64,000 nucleotides of DNA from Dryocola sp031988645 (GTDB lineage: Bacteria; Pseudomonadota; Gammaproteobacteria; Enterobacterales; Enterobacteriaceae): NCBI RefSeq assembly GCF_051307045.1, contig NZ_CP150452.1:1116001-1180000 (forward strand), written 5' to 3'. The notes under the pieces were generated by a model that saw only the letters and a list, made by a program, of their open reading frames with translations, was not told the DNA's origin and did no database searches. Shown one piece after another: positions 36,692 through 46,097 of this stretch. The number at the start of each line of letters is the position of its first letter. Position 1 is the first letter of the stretch. A program made the position numbers and the translations under genes.

Positions 36692-38797
36692 ATGAATAAC
36701 CCAGGGAAACATCTCATATGGGCGGCGCTCGCGGTTATCGGGGCTTTCGCTCTCGGCTATATCGCGCTTAACCGGGGTGAACAAATCAACGCCCTGTGGA
36801 TCGTGGTCGCCTCAGTCTGCGTCTATCTCATCGCTTATCGCTATTACGGCCTGTTTATCGCGAAACGCGTGCTGACCGTCGACGCCACCCGTATGACGCC
36901 CGCCGTGCGCCATAACGACGGGCTGGACTATGTGCCTACGGATAAAAAAGTGCTGTTCGGTCACCATTTTGCCGCCATCGCCGGGGCAGGGCCGCTGGTC
37001 GGCCCGGTGCTTGCCGCGCAGATGGGCTACCTGCCGGGCATGCTCTGGCTGCTGGCGGGCGTGGTGCTTGCCGGCGCGGTACAGGACTTTATGGTGCTGT
37101 TCGTCTCAACCCGCCGTGACGGGCGCTCGCTGGGCGAGCTGGTGAAAGAAGAGATGGGCAATACCGCCGGCGTCATCGCGCTGGTGGCCTGTTTTATGAT
37201 TATGGTGATCATCCTCGCCGTGCTGGCGATGATCGTGGTGAAAGCGCTGACCCACAGCCCGTGGGGTACCTGGACCGTCGCCTTCACCATTCCGCTGGCG
37301 CTGTTTATGGGCGTTTATATTCGTTATCTGCGCCCCGGCCGTATCGGCGAGGTGTCGATTATCGGCCTGGTATGCCTGATTTTCGCCATTATTTCCGGCG
37401 GCTGGGTGGCGCAAAGCGAAACCTGGGCGCCGTACTTTGACTATACCGGCGTACAGCTAACCTGGATTCTGGTGGGCTACGGTTTTGTGGCGGCGGTATT
37501 GCCGGTGTGGCTGCTGCTTGCCCCGCGCGACTACCTCTCAACCTTCCTGAAAATCGGCACCATTATCGGGCTGGCCATCGGTATTTTGATTATGCGTCCC
37601 ACGCTGCAAATGCCGTCGCTGACCAAATTTATCGACGGCACCGGCCCGGTGTGGAGCGGCGATCTGTTTCCGTTCCTGTTTATCACCATCGCCTGCGGCG
37701 CGGTTTCCGGCTTCCACGCGCTGATCGCCTCCGGCACCACGCCAAAAATGCTGGCTAACGAAAACCAGGCCTGCTTTATCGGCTACGGCGGCATGCTAAT
37801 GGAATCGTTCGTGGCGATCATGGCGCTGGTCGCGGCCTGCGTTATCGACCCGGGCGTGTACTTCGCCATGAACAGCCCGATGGCGGTGCTGGCTCCGGCG
37901 GGCGCTACGGACGTTGTGGCGAGCGCTGCAAGCGTGGTGAGCAGCTGGGGCTTCCAGATCACCCCGGAAACCTTAACCAATATCGCTAACGAAGTGGGCG
38001 AACAGAGCATTATTTCACGCGCGGGCGGCGCGCCGACGCTGGCCGTTGGCATGGCTTACATTCTGCACGGCGCGCTGGGCGGCCTGATGGACGTTTCGTT
38101 CTGGTATCACTTCGCCATTCTGTTCGAGGCGCTGTTTATCCTGACGGCGGTGGATGCGGGCACGCGCGCGGCGCGCTTTATGCTGCAGGATCTGCTGGGC
38201 GTTATCTCTCCGGGGCTTAAGAGAACCGACTCGCTGCCGGCCAACCTGCTGGCAACGGCGCTGTGCGTGCTGGCGTGGGGCTACTTCCTGCACCAGGGCG
38301 TGGTCGACCCGCTCGGCGGCATCAACACCCTGTGGCCGCTGTTTGGCATCGCCAACCAGATGCTGGCGGGCATGGCGCTGATGCTCTGTGCGGTGGTGCT
38401 GTTCAAAATGAAACGGCAGAAATACGCCTGGGTGGCGCTGGTGCCGACGGCCTGGCTGCTGATCTGCACCCTGGCAGCGGGCTGGCAGAAAGCCTTTAGC
38501 CCGGATGTGAAGGTAGGCTTCCTGGCCATCGCCAACAGGTTCCAGGCCATGATCGACAGCGGCAACATTCCGGCGCAGTACACCCAGTCGCAGCTTGCGC
38601 AGCTGGTGTTTAACAACCGTCTGGACGCCGGGCTGACCATTTTCTTTATGGTGGTCGTGGTGGTGCTGGGTCTGTTCTCGATTAAAACGGCGCTAAAAGC
38701 GCTGAAAGCGGACAGGCCGACCGCCAACGAAACGCCGTATGAGAAGATGCCTGAGAACTACGAGGATATCGTGGCGCAGGCTAAGAGCGCGCACTAG
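36692..38797 (+). CDS. cstA: CstA, carbon-starvation peptide/pyruvate transporter
   Basis: 701 aa, the K-12 length, with about 18 membrane segments. CstA family: HHFAAIAGAGPLVGPVLAAQMGY near the N-terminus and FHALIASGTTPKMLANE in the middle. E. coli CstA takes up pyruvate and peptides under carbon starvation. Same place as in K-12, after entH; followed by ybdD. Confidence 0.97.
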   Translation: MNNPGKHLIWAALAVIGAFALGYIALNRGEQINALWIVVASVCVYLIAYRYYGLFIAKRVLTVDATRMTPAVRHNDGLDYVPTDKKVLFGHHFAAIAGAGPLVGPVLAAQMGYLPGMLWLLAGVVLAGAVQDFMVLFVSTRRDGRSLGELVKEEMGNTAGVIALVACFMIMVIILAVLAMIVVKALTHSPWGTWTVAFTIPLALFMGVYIRYLRPGRIGEVSIIGLVCLIFAIISGGWVAQSETWAPYFDYTGVQLTWILVGYGFVAAVLPVWLLLAPRDYLSTFLKIGTIIGLAIGILIMRPTLQMPSLTKFIDGTGPVWSGDLFPFLFITIACGAVSGFHALIASGTTPKMLANENQACFIGYGGMLMESFVAIMALVAACVIDPGVYFAMNSPMAVLAPAGATDVVASAASVVSSWGFQITPETLTNIANEVGEQSIISRAGGAPTLAVGMAYILHGALGGLMDVSFWYHFAILFEALFILTAVDAGTRAARFMLQDLLGVISPGLKRTDSLPANLLATALCVLAWGYFLHQGVVDPLGGINTLWPLFGIANQMLAGMALMLCAVVLFKMKRQKYAWVALVPTAWLLICTLAAGWQKAFSPDVKVGFLAIANRFQAMIDSGNIPAQYTQSQLAQLVFNNRLDAGLTIFFMVVVVVLGLFSIKTALKALKADRPTANETPYEKMPENYEDIVAQAKSAH

Positions 38798-38800
38798 CAT

Positions 38801-38870
38801 CAGGGGCGGGAGGCGCTTTGCGCTTACCCGCCCTGGATTTTACAGGGTGGATATGAACGCGCCATCCACC
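38801..38870. repeat. Pair of REP-like palindromes between cstA and ybdD
   Basis: Copy one at 38801-38834 (CAGGGGCGGG / CCCGCCCTG, core GGCGCTTTGCGC). Copy two at 38843-38870 (CAGGGTGGAT / ATCCACC). They lie inside the cstA-ybdD transcription unit, where they could lower downstream expression. Confidence 0.65.
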
Positions 38871-38886
38871 TCTTGCAGGAGAAACC

Positions 38887-39084
38887 ATGTTCGACACCCT
38901 CGCCAAAGCAGGTAAGTATCTCGGCCAGGCCGCCAAACTGATGGTCGGCGTGCCGGATTATGATAACTACGTGCAGCATATGCGTCTCACGCACCCCGAG
39001 CAGACGCCGATGACCTACGAAGAGTTTTTCCGCGAGCGTCAGGACGCGCGCTACGGCGGTAAAGGCGGCGCTCGCTGCTGTTAA
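38887..39084 (+). CDS. ybdD: YbdD, YbdD/YjiX family small protein
   Basis: 65 aa with the family signature MVGVPDYDNYV near the N-terminus and the HPEQTPMTYEEFFRERQDARYGG tail ending in Cys-Cys. Always found after CstA-type transporters; exact function unknown. It has a TGCAGGAG ribosome site and lies 15 bp before the GTPase gene. Confidence 0.95.
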   Translation: MFDTLAKAGKYLGQAAKLMVGVPDYDNYVQHMRLTHPEQTPMTYEEFFRERQDARYGGKGGARCC

Positions 39085-39098
39085 ATAAGGATTTTGTC

Positions 39099-40122
39099 AT
39101 GAATGAAGCGGTATCCGTCACGTTGTTAACCGGTTTTCTCGGCTCCGGGAAAACCACTTTGCTCAATTATTTCCTCGCGCATAATGACAGCCAGCCCGTC
39201 GCCATTCTTGAAAACGAATTCGGCGCGGTGAATATCGATGGCGCGCTGCTGCGCGGCGGGGAAAATATCAGCGTCGTGGAGCTGAGCAACGGCTGCGTCT
39301 GCTGCAGCGTGCGCGGGGAATTCACGGCCGCGCTAAGCGAAATGCTGGATAAACGCGCCGCAGGGGAGCTGCGGTTTGAGCGCCTGATAGTGGAGACCAC
39401 GGGCCTTGCGGATCCCGCCCCGATCGTTCAGACCTTTTTTGTGGATGAACGCCTGCGTGAGGCGCTGCGGCTGGACGCGGTAATCGCCCTTGCCGATGCC
39501 GAACATATTTCCCGCCAGCTTGATGAACACGCCGTAGCCGCTTCGCAGATGGGATTTGCCGATCGCATTTTGCTGACGAAATCCGATCGCGTCGACGAGG
39601 AAACAAAAGCCCTGGCGCTGGCAAGGATTCATCGCATCAACAGCAAAGCGGAGATCTTCGAGATCGTGAACGGCGAATGCCCGGCGGATCTCTGGCTCGA
39701 TCTGAACGCTTTTGAGCTGACGGATAACGTTGAGCTGGCGGGAGGGTTTCATATTATCCGCGCGGACAGCCGCCAAGCTTCGCGCTTTCAGCCGTTCCGC
39801 AAAGCAGAGATAAAACAGTCCTGGGACGATGCCATTCAGGCGCACGTTTTTGACGCGGGCCCTGCTGGATTTGAAAAAAATCGGCGCTTTTATGGAAAGC
39901 TGCATCGCCCGTTTTGGCAACGACATGCTGCGCTATAAGGGCGTACTGGCGATTAGCGACAACCCGCAGCGCCTGATCGTGCAGGGCGTGCATAAAGTGG
40001 TGGGCTTTGACTACGGTTCGGCCTGGCAGCCCCAGCAGCCCCGCGTTTCAAGGCTGGTGATTATCGGCCGCTATCTGCCGGTTGACGAATTACGGCGGGA
40101 GTTTGCTGCAACGGCTGTTTAA
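39099..40122 (+). pseudogene. G3E-family GTPase, YjiA-like; +1 frameshift, probably intact in the organism
   Basis: CobW/YjiA-type P-loop GTPase and possible metal chaperone. Walker A GFLGSGKTTLL, the ENEFG switch, the metal-binding CxCC (NGCVCCSVRGE) and the base motif LTKSDRV. The frame changes at 39857-39862 (GCGGGCCCTG for GCGGGCCTG): as read the first part stops at 39938, and the CobW_C part continues to 40122 with RYKGVLAISDNPQRLIVQGVHK. Corrected length 340 aa. It follows cstA-ybdD the way yjiA follows btsT-yjiX in E. coli; K-12 has no such gene here. Confidence 0.88.
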
Positions 40123-40240
40123 GAGGTGTGATCTCAAGCACGTTTTTTATTTCCGACGCATAAAGCTATTGTGCGAAACGAAGCAGTGTGTTTGTATGAT
40201 TTTCACGTTAACTTTACGTTACTTAATATTCGAGACCCAA
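40123..40240 (+). promoter_or_regulatory. ilvBN promoter region with possible CRP site
   Basis: TGTGATCTCAAGCACG at 40127-40142 has a perfect left CRP half-site and a weak right one; E. coli ilvBN is activated by CRP. A TGTATGAT -10-like sequence lies near 40193-40200. Confidence 0.45.
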
Positions 40241-40339
40241 ATGACTCCATTTACCCGCAACGCTAACCTACTACTTACCGCGCTACCAGCCGCGGTGGTC
40301 GTCGTGCGTGTGGTGGTGGTCGTCGGCATTGCGCCGTAG
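40241..40339 (+). CDS. ivbL: IvbL, ilvBN operon leader peptide
   Basis: 32 aa, reading MTPFTRNANLLLTALPAA and then a run of four Val, Arg, five Val, then GIAP. Same length and plan as E. coli IvbL. Ribosome stalling on the Val and Leu codons prevents formation of the terminator at 40365-40395, so ilvBN is read when valine or leucine is short. Confidence 0.95.
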   Translation: MTPFTRNANLLLTALPAAVVVVRVVVVVGIAP

Positions 40340-40364
40340 GGTCTGAATCAACGCATCGATTCCA

Positions 40365-40403
40365 AAACCCCGCCGGCGCAAACCGGGCGGGGTTTCTTGT
40401 TTT
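40365..40403 (+). terminator. ilvBN attenuator terminator
   Basis: AAACCCCGCC (40365-40374) pairs with GGCGGGGTTT (40386-40395), followed by CTTGTTTT. It lies between ivbL and ilvB. Confidence 0.9.
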
Positions 40404-40449
40404 AGTCCCCCGGCCGAAAAGCGAAACGGCATACAAGAAGGACTGGAGC

Positions 40450-42138
40450 ATGGCAATTTCGGAAAACCCACCGCAGGCTGGCCGCATTACCGGCGCGCAG
40501 CTGATTGTTAAAATGCTTGAGCATCACGGTATTACCACCGTCAGCGGCATTCCCGGCGGCACCGTCCTGCCGCTGTACAATGCGCTAAGCCAGAGTAAAA
40601 CCATCCGTCATATCCTGGCCCGCCATGAGCAGGGCGCGGGCTTTATGGCGCAGGGCATGGCGCGTACCCAGGGCAAAGCGGCGGTATGCCTCGCCTGCAG
40701 CGGCCCGGGAGCCACCAACCTGGTGACGGCCATTGCCGATGCGCGCCTCGACTCTATCCCGCTGGTGTGCATCACCGGCCAGGTGCCGACCTCGATGATC
40801 GGCAGCGATGCGTTCCAGGAAGTGGATACCTACGGCATCTCCATTCCGATCACCAAACACAACTATCTGGTACGCGATATTACCGAGCTGCCGCAGGTTA
40901 TCTGCGACGCGTTCCGCATTGCTGAGTCCGGCCGTCCTGGCCCGGTGTGGATTGATATCCCGAAAGATGTGCAGACCGCCGAAATCGAAATCAGCGCGCT
41001 GCCGGCCGTATCTCAACCCACACCGGCGCCTGAATTTGAAGCGCGGCAAATCGCCGACGCCGCAGAGATGATCAACCAGGCGCAGCGCCCGGTGCTCTAT
41101 CTGGGCGGCGGCATTATCAACGCCCACGAAAAAGCGCGCGAGCTTGCCGAAAAAGCCCACCTGCCGACCACCATGACGCTGATGGCTCTTGGCACCCTTC
41201 CCGCCCGGCATCCTCTGTCGCTGGGCATGCTGGGCATGCACGGCGCGCGCAGCACCAACTATATTCTGCAGGAAGCTGACCTGCTGATCGTTATGGGCGC
41301 GCGCTTTGACGACCGGGCCATCGGTAAAACCGAGCAGTTCTGCCCGCACGCGAAAATCATTCACGTGGATATCGACCGGGCCGAGCTTGGGAAAATCAAG
41401 CAGGCGCACGTCGCCATTCGCGGCGACGTGGGTGAGGTGCTGGAACAGCTGCTGCCAAAAATCGACGCCCGGCCGCGTCGGTCATGGTTGCAGCAGGTGG
41501 CCGGCCTGCAGCAGGAATTTCCTTTCAGCATGCCGGGCCAGGATAACCCGCTGACGCCGTATGGCCTGATTCACGGCGCCGCCGCGTGCGTGGATGACGA
41601 AGCCATTATCACCACCGACGTAGGCCAGCATCAGATGTGGGTGGCGCAGGCCTATCCGCTGAACCGGCCGCGCCAGTGGCTGACCTCCGGCGGGCTGGGA
41701 ACCATGGGCTTCGGCCTGCCTGCCGCCGTAGGCGCGGCGCTTGCGGAGCCGCAGCGTAAAGTGCTGTGCTTCTCGGGCGACGGCAGCATCATGATGAATA
41801 TTCAGGAGATGGCCACCGCCGCCGAGCACAATCTGGACGTTAAAATCATCCTGATGAACAACCAGGCGCTGGGGCTGGTGCATCAGCAGCAAACGCTGTT
41901 CTACGAGCAAAACGTGTTTGCCGCGACCTATTCCGGACAGACTAACTTCCTCAAAATTGCCGAAGGCTTCGGCCTTGCGACCTGCGATCTGAACGCGGCG
42001 GAAAACCCGCAGGCGGCGCTCCAGGAGGCGATTTCCCGTCCGGGGCCTTGCCTTATCCACGTCAGAATCGACGCGAGCGAAAAAGTATTCCCGATGGTGC
42101 CGCCAGGCGCTGCCAACGTTGAGATGATTGGAGAGTAA
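40450..42138 (+). CDS. ilvB: IlvB, acetolactate synthase I large subunit
   Basis: 562 aa, as in E. coli. ThDP- and FAD-dependent first step of branched-chain amino-acid synthesis; isozyme I is valine-sensitive and favours acetolactate. VSGIPGGTVLPLYNAL near the N-terminus; ThDP motif SGDGSIMMNIQEM to NNQALGLVHQQQ near residues 440-480. Directly followed by ilvN after 3 bp. Confidence 0.98.
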   Translation: MAISENPPQAGRITGAQLIVKMLEHHGITTVSGIPGGTVLPLYNALSQSKTIRHILARHEQGAGFMAQGMARTQGKAAVCLACSGPGATNLVTAIADARLDSIPLVCITGQVPTSMIGSDAFQEVDTYGISIPITKHNYLVRDITELPQVICDAFRIAESGRPGPVWIDIPKDVQTAEIEISALPAVSQPTPAPEFEARQIADAAEMINQAQRPVLYLGGGIINAHEKARELAEKAHLPTTMTLMALGTLPARHPLSLGMLGMHGARSTNYILQEADLLIVMGARFDDRAIGKTEQFCPHAKIIHVDIDRAELGKIKQAHVAIRGDVGEVLEQLLPKIDARPRRSWLQQVAGLQQEFPFSMPGQDNPLTPYGLIHGAAACVDDEAIITTDVGQHQMWVAQAYPLNRPRQWLTSGGLGTMGFGLPAAVGAALAEPQRKVLCFSGDGSIMMNIQEMATAAEHNLDVKIILMNNQALGLVHQQQTLFYEQNVFAATYSGQTNFLKIAEGFGLATCDLNAAENPQAALQEAISRPGPCLIHVRIDASEKVFPMVPPGAANVEMIGE

Positions 42139-42141
42139 GCC

Positions 42142-42423
42142 ATGCAACAACTGACCGTTATTCTGGAACTTACGGTGCGCAACCACCCGGGCGTGATGTC
42201 CCACATTTGCGGCCTGTTTGCCCGCCGCGCCTTTAACGTGGAGGGCATTTTGTGTCTGCCGCTACCAGGCGGCGAGCAGAGCCGCATCTGGCTGCAGGTC
42301 GCCGACGACCGCCGTCTGGAGCAGATGATTAGCGAGATTGATAAGCTTGAAGACGTGGTGCAAATCAAACGCGACGTCGACGGCGCCGGCGTATTCGGCA
42401 GGCTGACGGCGCTGGTGCAGTAA
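42142..42423 (+). CDS. ilvN: IlvN, acetolactate synthase I regulatory subunit
   Basis: 93 aa (96 in E. coli). A single ACT domain that binds valine: ILELTVRNHPGVMSHICGLFARRAFNVEGI. Needed for full activity and for feedback control of IlvB. Confidence 0.97.
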   Translation: MQQLTVILELTVRNHPGVMSHICGLFARRAFNVEGILCLPLPGGEQSRIWLQVADDRRLEQMISEIDKLEDVVQIKRDVDGAGVFGRLTALVQ

Positions 42424-42430
42424 ATCATTT

Positions 42431-42465
42431 ACGGGTGGATAACGTTTTTGCGCTTATCCACCCTG
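42431..42465. repeat. REP-like palindrome after ilvN
   Basis: GGGTGGATAACG and CGCTTATCCACCC arms around TTTTTG, between the converging ilvN and anti-sigma genes. It overlaps the last codons of the anti-sigma frame (stop at 42454). Confidence 0.65.
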
Positions 42466-43215
42466 AACCTGGCCGCTCAGCTCCTGCTTTAACTGCACGG
42501 CAATCCTGCTCATCTCTTCCGGCGAACCATGGCCTATCACCATAAAGCTGTGGGTCTTATTCGCCCAGTACACCACGTTCATTCCCAGCCTCTGCTCGCT
42601 TTTCGCAGCCGAAGGCGGCTGCGCGTTAGCCGTAATGCACAGCGCCAGCGGGGCATGGCGCGCATCAAGCCAGGTGATTTGCGCGATGCGCTGCTCGTCA
42701 TAAGCCAGCACGCGCGCGTTTTTTAACGCTGCGTTCGGCAGGCGCAGACGCTCAACCGCAAGCGGCAGGCCGAGCCGATCGCCAGTCGTTTTGACCTGCG
42801 TTGCCAGCGCCTGCGCCGTTGGGGTTTCGGCCAGGGTTTCCGGCGTGTAGAGCGCCATATACTGAGCGACCAGGCTGCGCCAGTTTTCCTCAGGCCTGGA
42901 GAAATGCAGAAAAACCCGGTCGCCGGTGATGCCGAGCGCAAGGAAGCAGACCGCGGCGGCAAGCAGGCCGCGGCGGGAAACGCCAGGCGAGGCCGGAGCG
43001 CGAAGGTGTTTTTTCAAATCCTCCCGCGCAGCCGCATCGAGCAGCGGCTCAAATGCCTTTTTAAAAGGCAGATTGCTGCGTTCGATAAAGGCCAGGCGCT
43101 CGATCAGATCGCTTTCGCGGGTCAGGCGTAGCTCAACCTCGGCCCGCTCGGCAGGGCTCAGTTCGTTATCCAGCCAAGCCACCAGCAGTTCATCCGTCCC
43201 TTTCGCAAGCGTCAT
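42454..43215 (-). CDS. Membrane anti-sigma factor
   Basis: 253 aa. A cytoplasmic N-terminal part of about 80 residues (LLVAWLDNELSPAERAEVELRL, typical of anti-sigma regulators) precedes one membrane segment (about residues 83-102, GLLAAAVCFLALGIT) and a periplasmic domain of about 150 residues. No HxxxCxxC zinc motif. The start overlaps the sigma gene stop by 4 bp, the usual arrangement for an ECF pair. Signal not known. Confidence 0.82.
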   Translation of the reverse strand: MTLAKGTDELLVAWLDNELSPAERAEVELRLTRESDLIERLAFIERSNLPFKKAFEPLLDAAAREDLKKHLRAPASPGVSRRGLLAAAVCFLALGITGDRVFLHFSRPEENWRSLVAQYMALYTPETLAETPTAQALATQVKTTGDRLGLPLAVERLRLPNAALKNARVLAYDEQRIAQITWLDARHAPLALCITANAQPPSAAKSEQRLGMNVVYWANKTHSFMVIGHGSPEEMSRIAVQLKQELSGQVQGG

Positions 43216-43728
43216 GATTTATCTCCTTTTACCCGCGGCGGAGTGGGCTGCAGCACGCGATCCTGGGCCAGCGTCACCCGCGCGGCGGCAAGCCTGCTCA
43301 TGACCGTTCCCACCGGCACGTTCAGCACTTCTGCGGCCTCGCGGTAAGAAAGCTCCTCCACGTAAACCAAAAATACCGTGTCGCGCTGGGCCTCGGGCAA
43401 ACGGTTCACCCGCTGCATTATCTCGTTTGACCAGATGGAATCGTCGTGGTTTTCCACGCCGCTCAGCTCGGCGACATCCACAAACCCCTGGCCCCGACGG
43501 ATAAGCTGCGAGCGAACTTCGTTAAGCCACACGGAATGTAAAATGGAAAACAGCCAGCGGTCCAGGCGGGTGCCGGGCTTAAATTGCGCAGCGCGCTCCA
43601 GCGCCCGCACGCAGGTGGCCCTGCACTAAATCATCCGCAACGTCCCGCCGGTGGGACAGCACCAGGCCGTAGCGCCACAGGCGGGGAAGATATTGCGCGA
43701 TCTCACGGCGTATCGCTTCGCTGTTAAT
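43212..43728 (-). pseudogene. ECF-type sigma-70 factor; +1 frameshift, start codon uncertain
   Basis: Sigma region 2 reads IAQYLPRLWRYGLVLSHRRD and continues VADDLVQ; region 4 reads LPEAQRDTVFLVYVEELSYR and continues EAAEVLNVPVGTVMSRL. The parts are in different frames, broken at 43617-43621 (minus strand CAGGGCCACC for CAGGCCACC). Removing one G gives DDLVQATCVRALERAAQ and about 171 aa, normal for ECF factors. No ATG, GTG or TTG fits; a GGAGG ribosome site stands 8 bp before an ATT at 43728, which may be a rare start. Middle gene of TPR - sigma - anti-sigma. Confidence 0.82.
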
Positions 43729-43750
43729 TTTTTGCCTCCGCGGGCCGGGA

Positions 43751-44284
43751 TCAGGATTCAGGATGGCCGTCGATCGCCGCCGCCAGATCGCGATACTCCT
43801 CGCAGCCGGTGCCGCACAGCGTTTTAATCGTCGCAAGCTGTTCGCGGGCCAAATCAGGACGGTTTTTGATCATGTACGCTTCCCCGAGATATTCGCGAAC
43901 CTTCGGATACTGAGGATCGAGCGCCACTGATTTTAAATAATAGCCGATTCCTTCATCGGTACGGCCCAGCTTGCGGGTGGCGTAACCGCGATAGTTCAGC
44001 GCCTCGGCGGTATCAGGATTTTTAAGCGTGTTGAGCATATCCAGCGCTTCCTGATAGCGCCCGGCTTTTGCCAGCGCATAGGCGTAATCCGTGCGCGCCT
44101 TGTCGCCAGTCATCCCGCCTTTATCCACCATGCAGGTTTTAGTTTTTGAATCGTAAATTTGCCCTTTCGCACACGTGGGCGGAACAGGCTCGTCGCTGCT
44201 GCCGCCCATGGCCTGCGCGAAGCCGGAGAAGAGCACAATAGCGGTGGCTACTGCGGGTAATAAAGTGGAGATAAAACGCTTCAT
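43751..44284 (-). CDS. Exported TPR protein of the ECF operon
   Basis: 177 aa. A signal peptide is cut near FSGFAQA; a short Cys-containing segment (PTCAKGQIYDSKTKTCMVD) and three TPR-like helix pairs follow (residues 65-150: DYAYALAKAGRYQEALDML, ALNYRGYATRKLGRTDEGI, VREYLGEAYMIKNRPDLA). The tail has LCGTGCEEY, so four cysteines could form disulfides in the periplasm. It precedes the sigma gene by about 20 bp. Possibly a sensor or target of the ECF system; function unknown. Confidence 0.85.
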   Translation of the reverse strand: MKRFISTLLPAVATAIVLFSGFAQAMGGSSDEPVPPTCAKGQIYDSKTKTCMVDKGGMTGDKARTDYAYALAKAGRYQEALDMLNTLKNPDTAEALNYRGYATRKLGRTDEGIGYYLKSVALDPQYPKVREYLGEAYMIKNRPDLAREQLATIKTLCGTGCEEYRDLAAAIDGHPES

Positions 44285-44353
44285 GGTCGTGCCCTCATCG
44301 TATCAGGTACGGAGTGAACACCCGGCGGGGAGGATTTATTCGATTTATTTTTA

Positions 44354-44380
44354 AACGGGCTAAGGATTGCTCCGAGTTCC
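44354..44380 (-). promoter_or_regulatory. Candidate ECF-type promoter upstream of the TPR-sigma operon
   Basis: On the minus strand GGAACTC at 44380-44374 and CGTT at 44357-44354 stand at ECF-type spacing (16 bp between them), about 70 bp upstream of the TPR gene. ECF operons often read themselves from such GGAAC / CGT promoters; this is inference from motif and place. Confidence 0.4.
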
Positions 44381-44440
44381 CGGGCAGCCTTATTTTGAGC
44401 CTCTATACTTATCGTCTGTGTAAATAAAAGGAGCGACGAT

Positions 44441-44869
44441 ATGACTATTCACAAGAAAGGGCAGGCCCACTGGGAAGGCGATATTAAAAGCGGCAAAGGC
44501 ACGGTATCTACCGAAAGCGGCGCGTTGAAACAGCAACCCTACGGCTTTAATACCCGTTTCGAAGGCGCGGCCGGCACCAACCCGGAAGAGCTGATCGGCG
44601 CGGCCCACGCGGCCTGCTTCTCCATGGCGCTTTCGCTGATGCTGGGCGAAGAAGGCTTTACGGCGGAAAGCATCGACACCACTGCGGACGTCTCTCTTGA
44701 TAAAAAAGACGGCGGTTTCGCCATTACCAAAATTGCGCTTAACAGCAGCGTAAAAGTGCCGAATATCGACGTTTCAGAGTTCGACAAAATTATTCAGAAA
44801 GCCAAAGCGGGCTGCCCGGTATCCCAGCTGCTGAAAGCTGAAATCTCACTGGACTACAAGCTTAACTAA
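44441..44869 (+). CDS. osmC: OsmC-family organic hydroperoxide peroxidase
   Basis: 142 aa, the size of OsmC. Thiol peroxidase: reactive cysteines in AAHAACFSMALS and AKAGCPVSQLL, opening with KGQAHWEGDIKSGKGTVSTESG as in E. coli OsmC. A strong AAAGGAGCGACGAT ribosome site precedes it. Alone, with a terminator after it. The symbol is by similarity; a paralogue is possible. Confidence 0.9.
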   Translation: MTIHKKGQAHWEGDIKSGKGTVSTESGALKQQPYGFNTRFEGAAGTNPEELIGAAHAACFSMALSLMLGEEGFTAESIDTTADVSLDKKDGGFAITKIALNSSVKVPNIDVSEFDKIIQKAKAGCPVSQLLKAEISLDYKLN

Positions 44870-44880
44870 TCCGTTGTTCC

Positions 44881-44908
44881 GATGTCTCCAGAAGCCTCTG
44901 GAGACATC
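44881..44908. terminator. Bidirectional hairpin between osmC and lldD
   Basis: GATGTCTCCAGA (44881-44892) and TCTGGAGACATC (44897-44908) form a perfect 12-bp stem with a 4-nt loop, between converging genes. Only a weak T run (CCTCTT) follows. Confidence 0.75.
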
Positions 44909-44915
44909 CTCTTCG

Positions 44916-46093
<1,178 letters not shown>

Positions 46094-46097
<4 letters not shown>

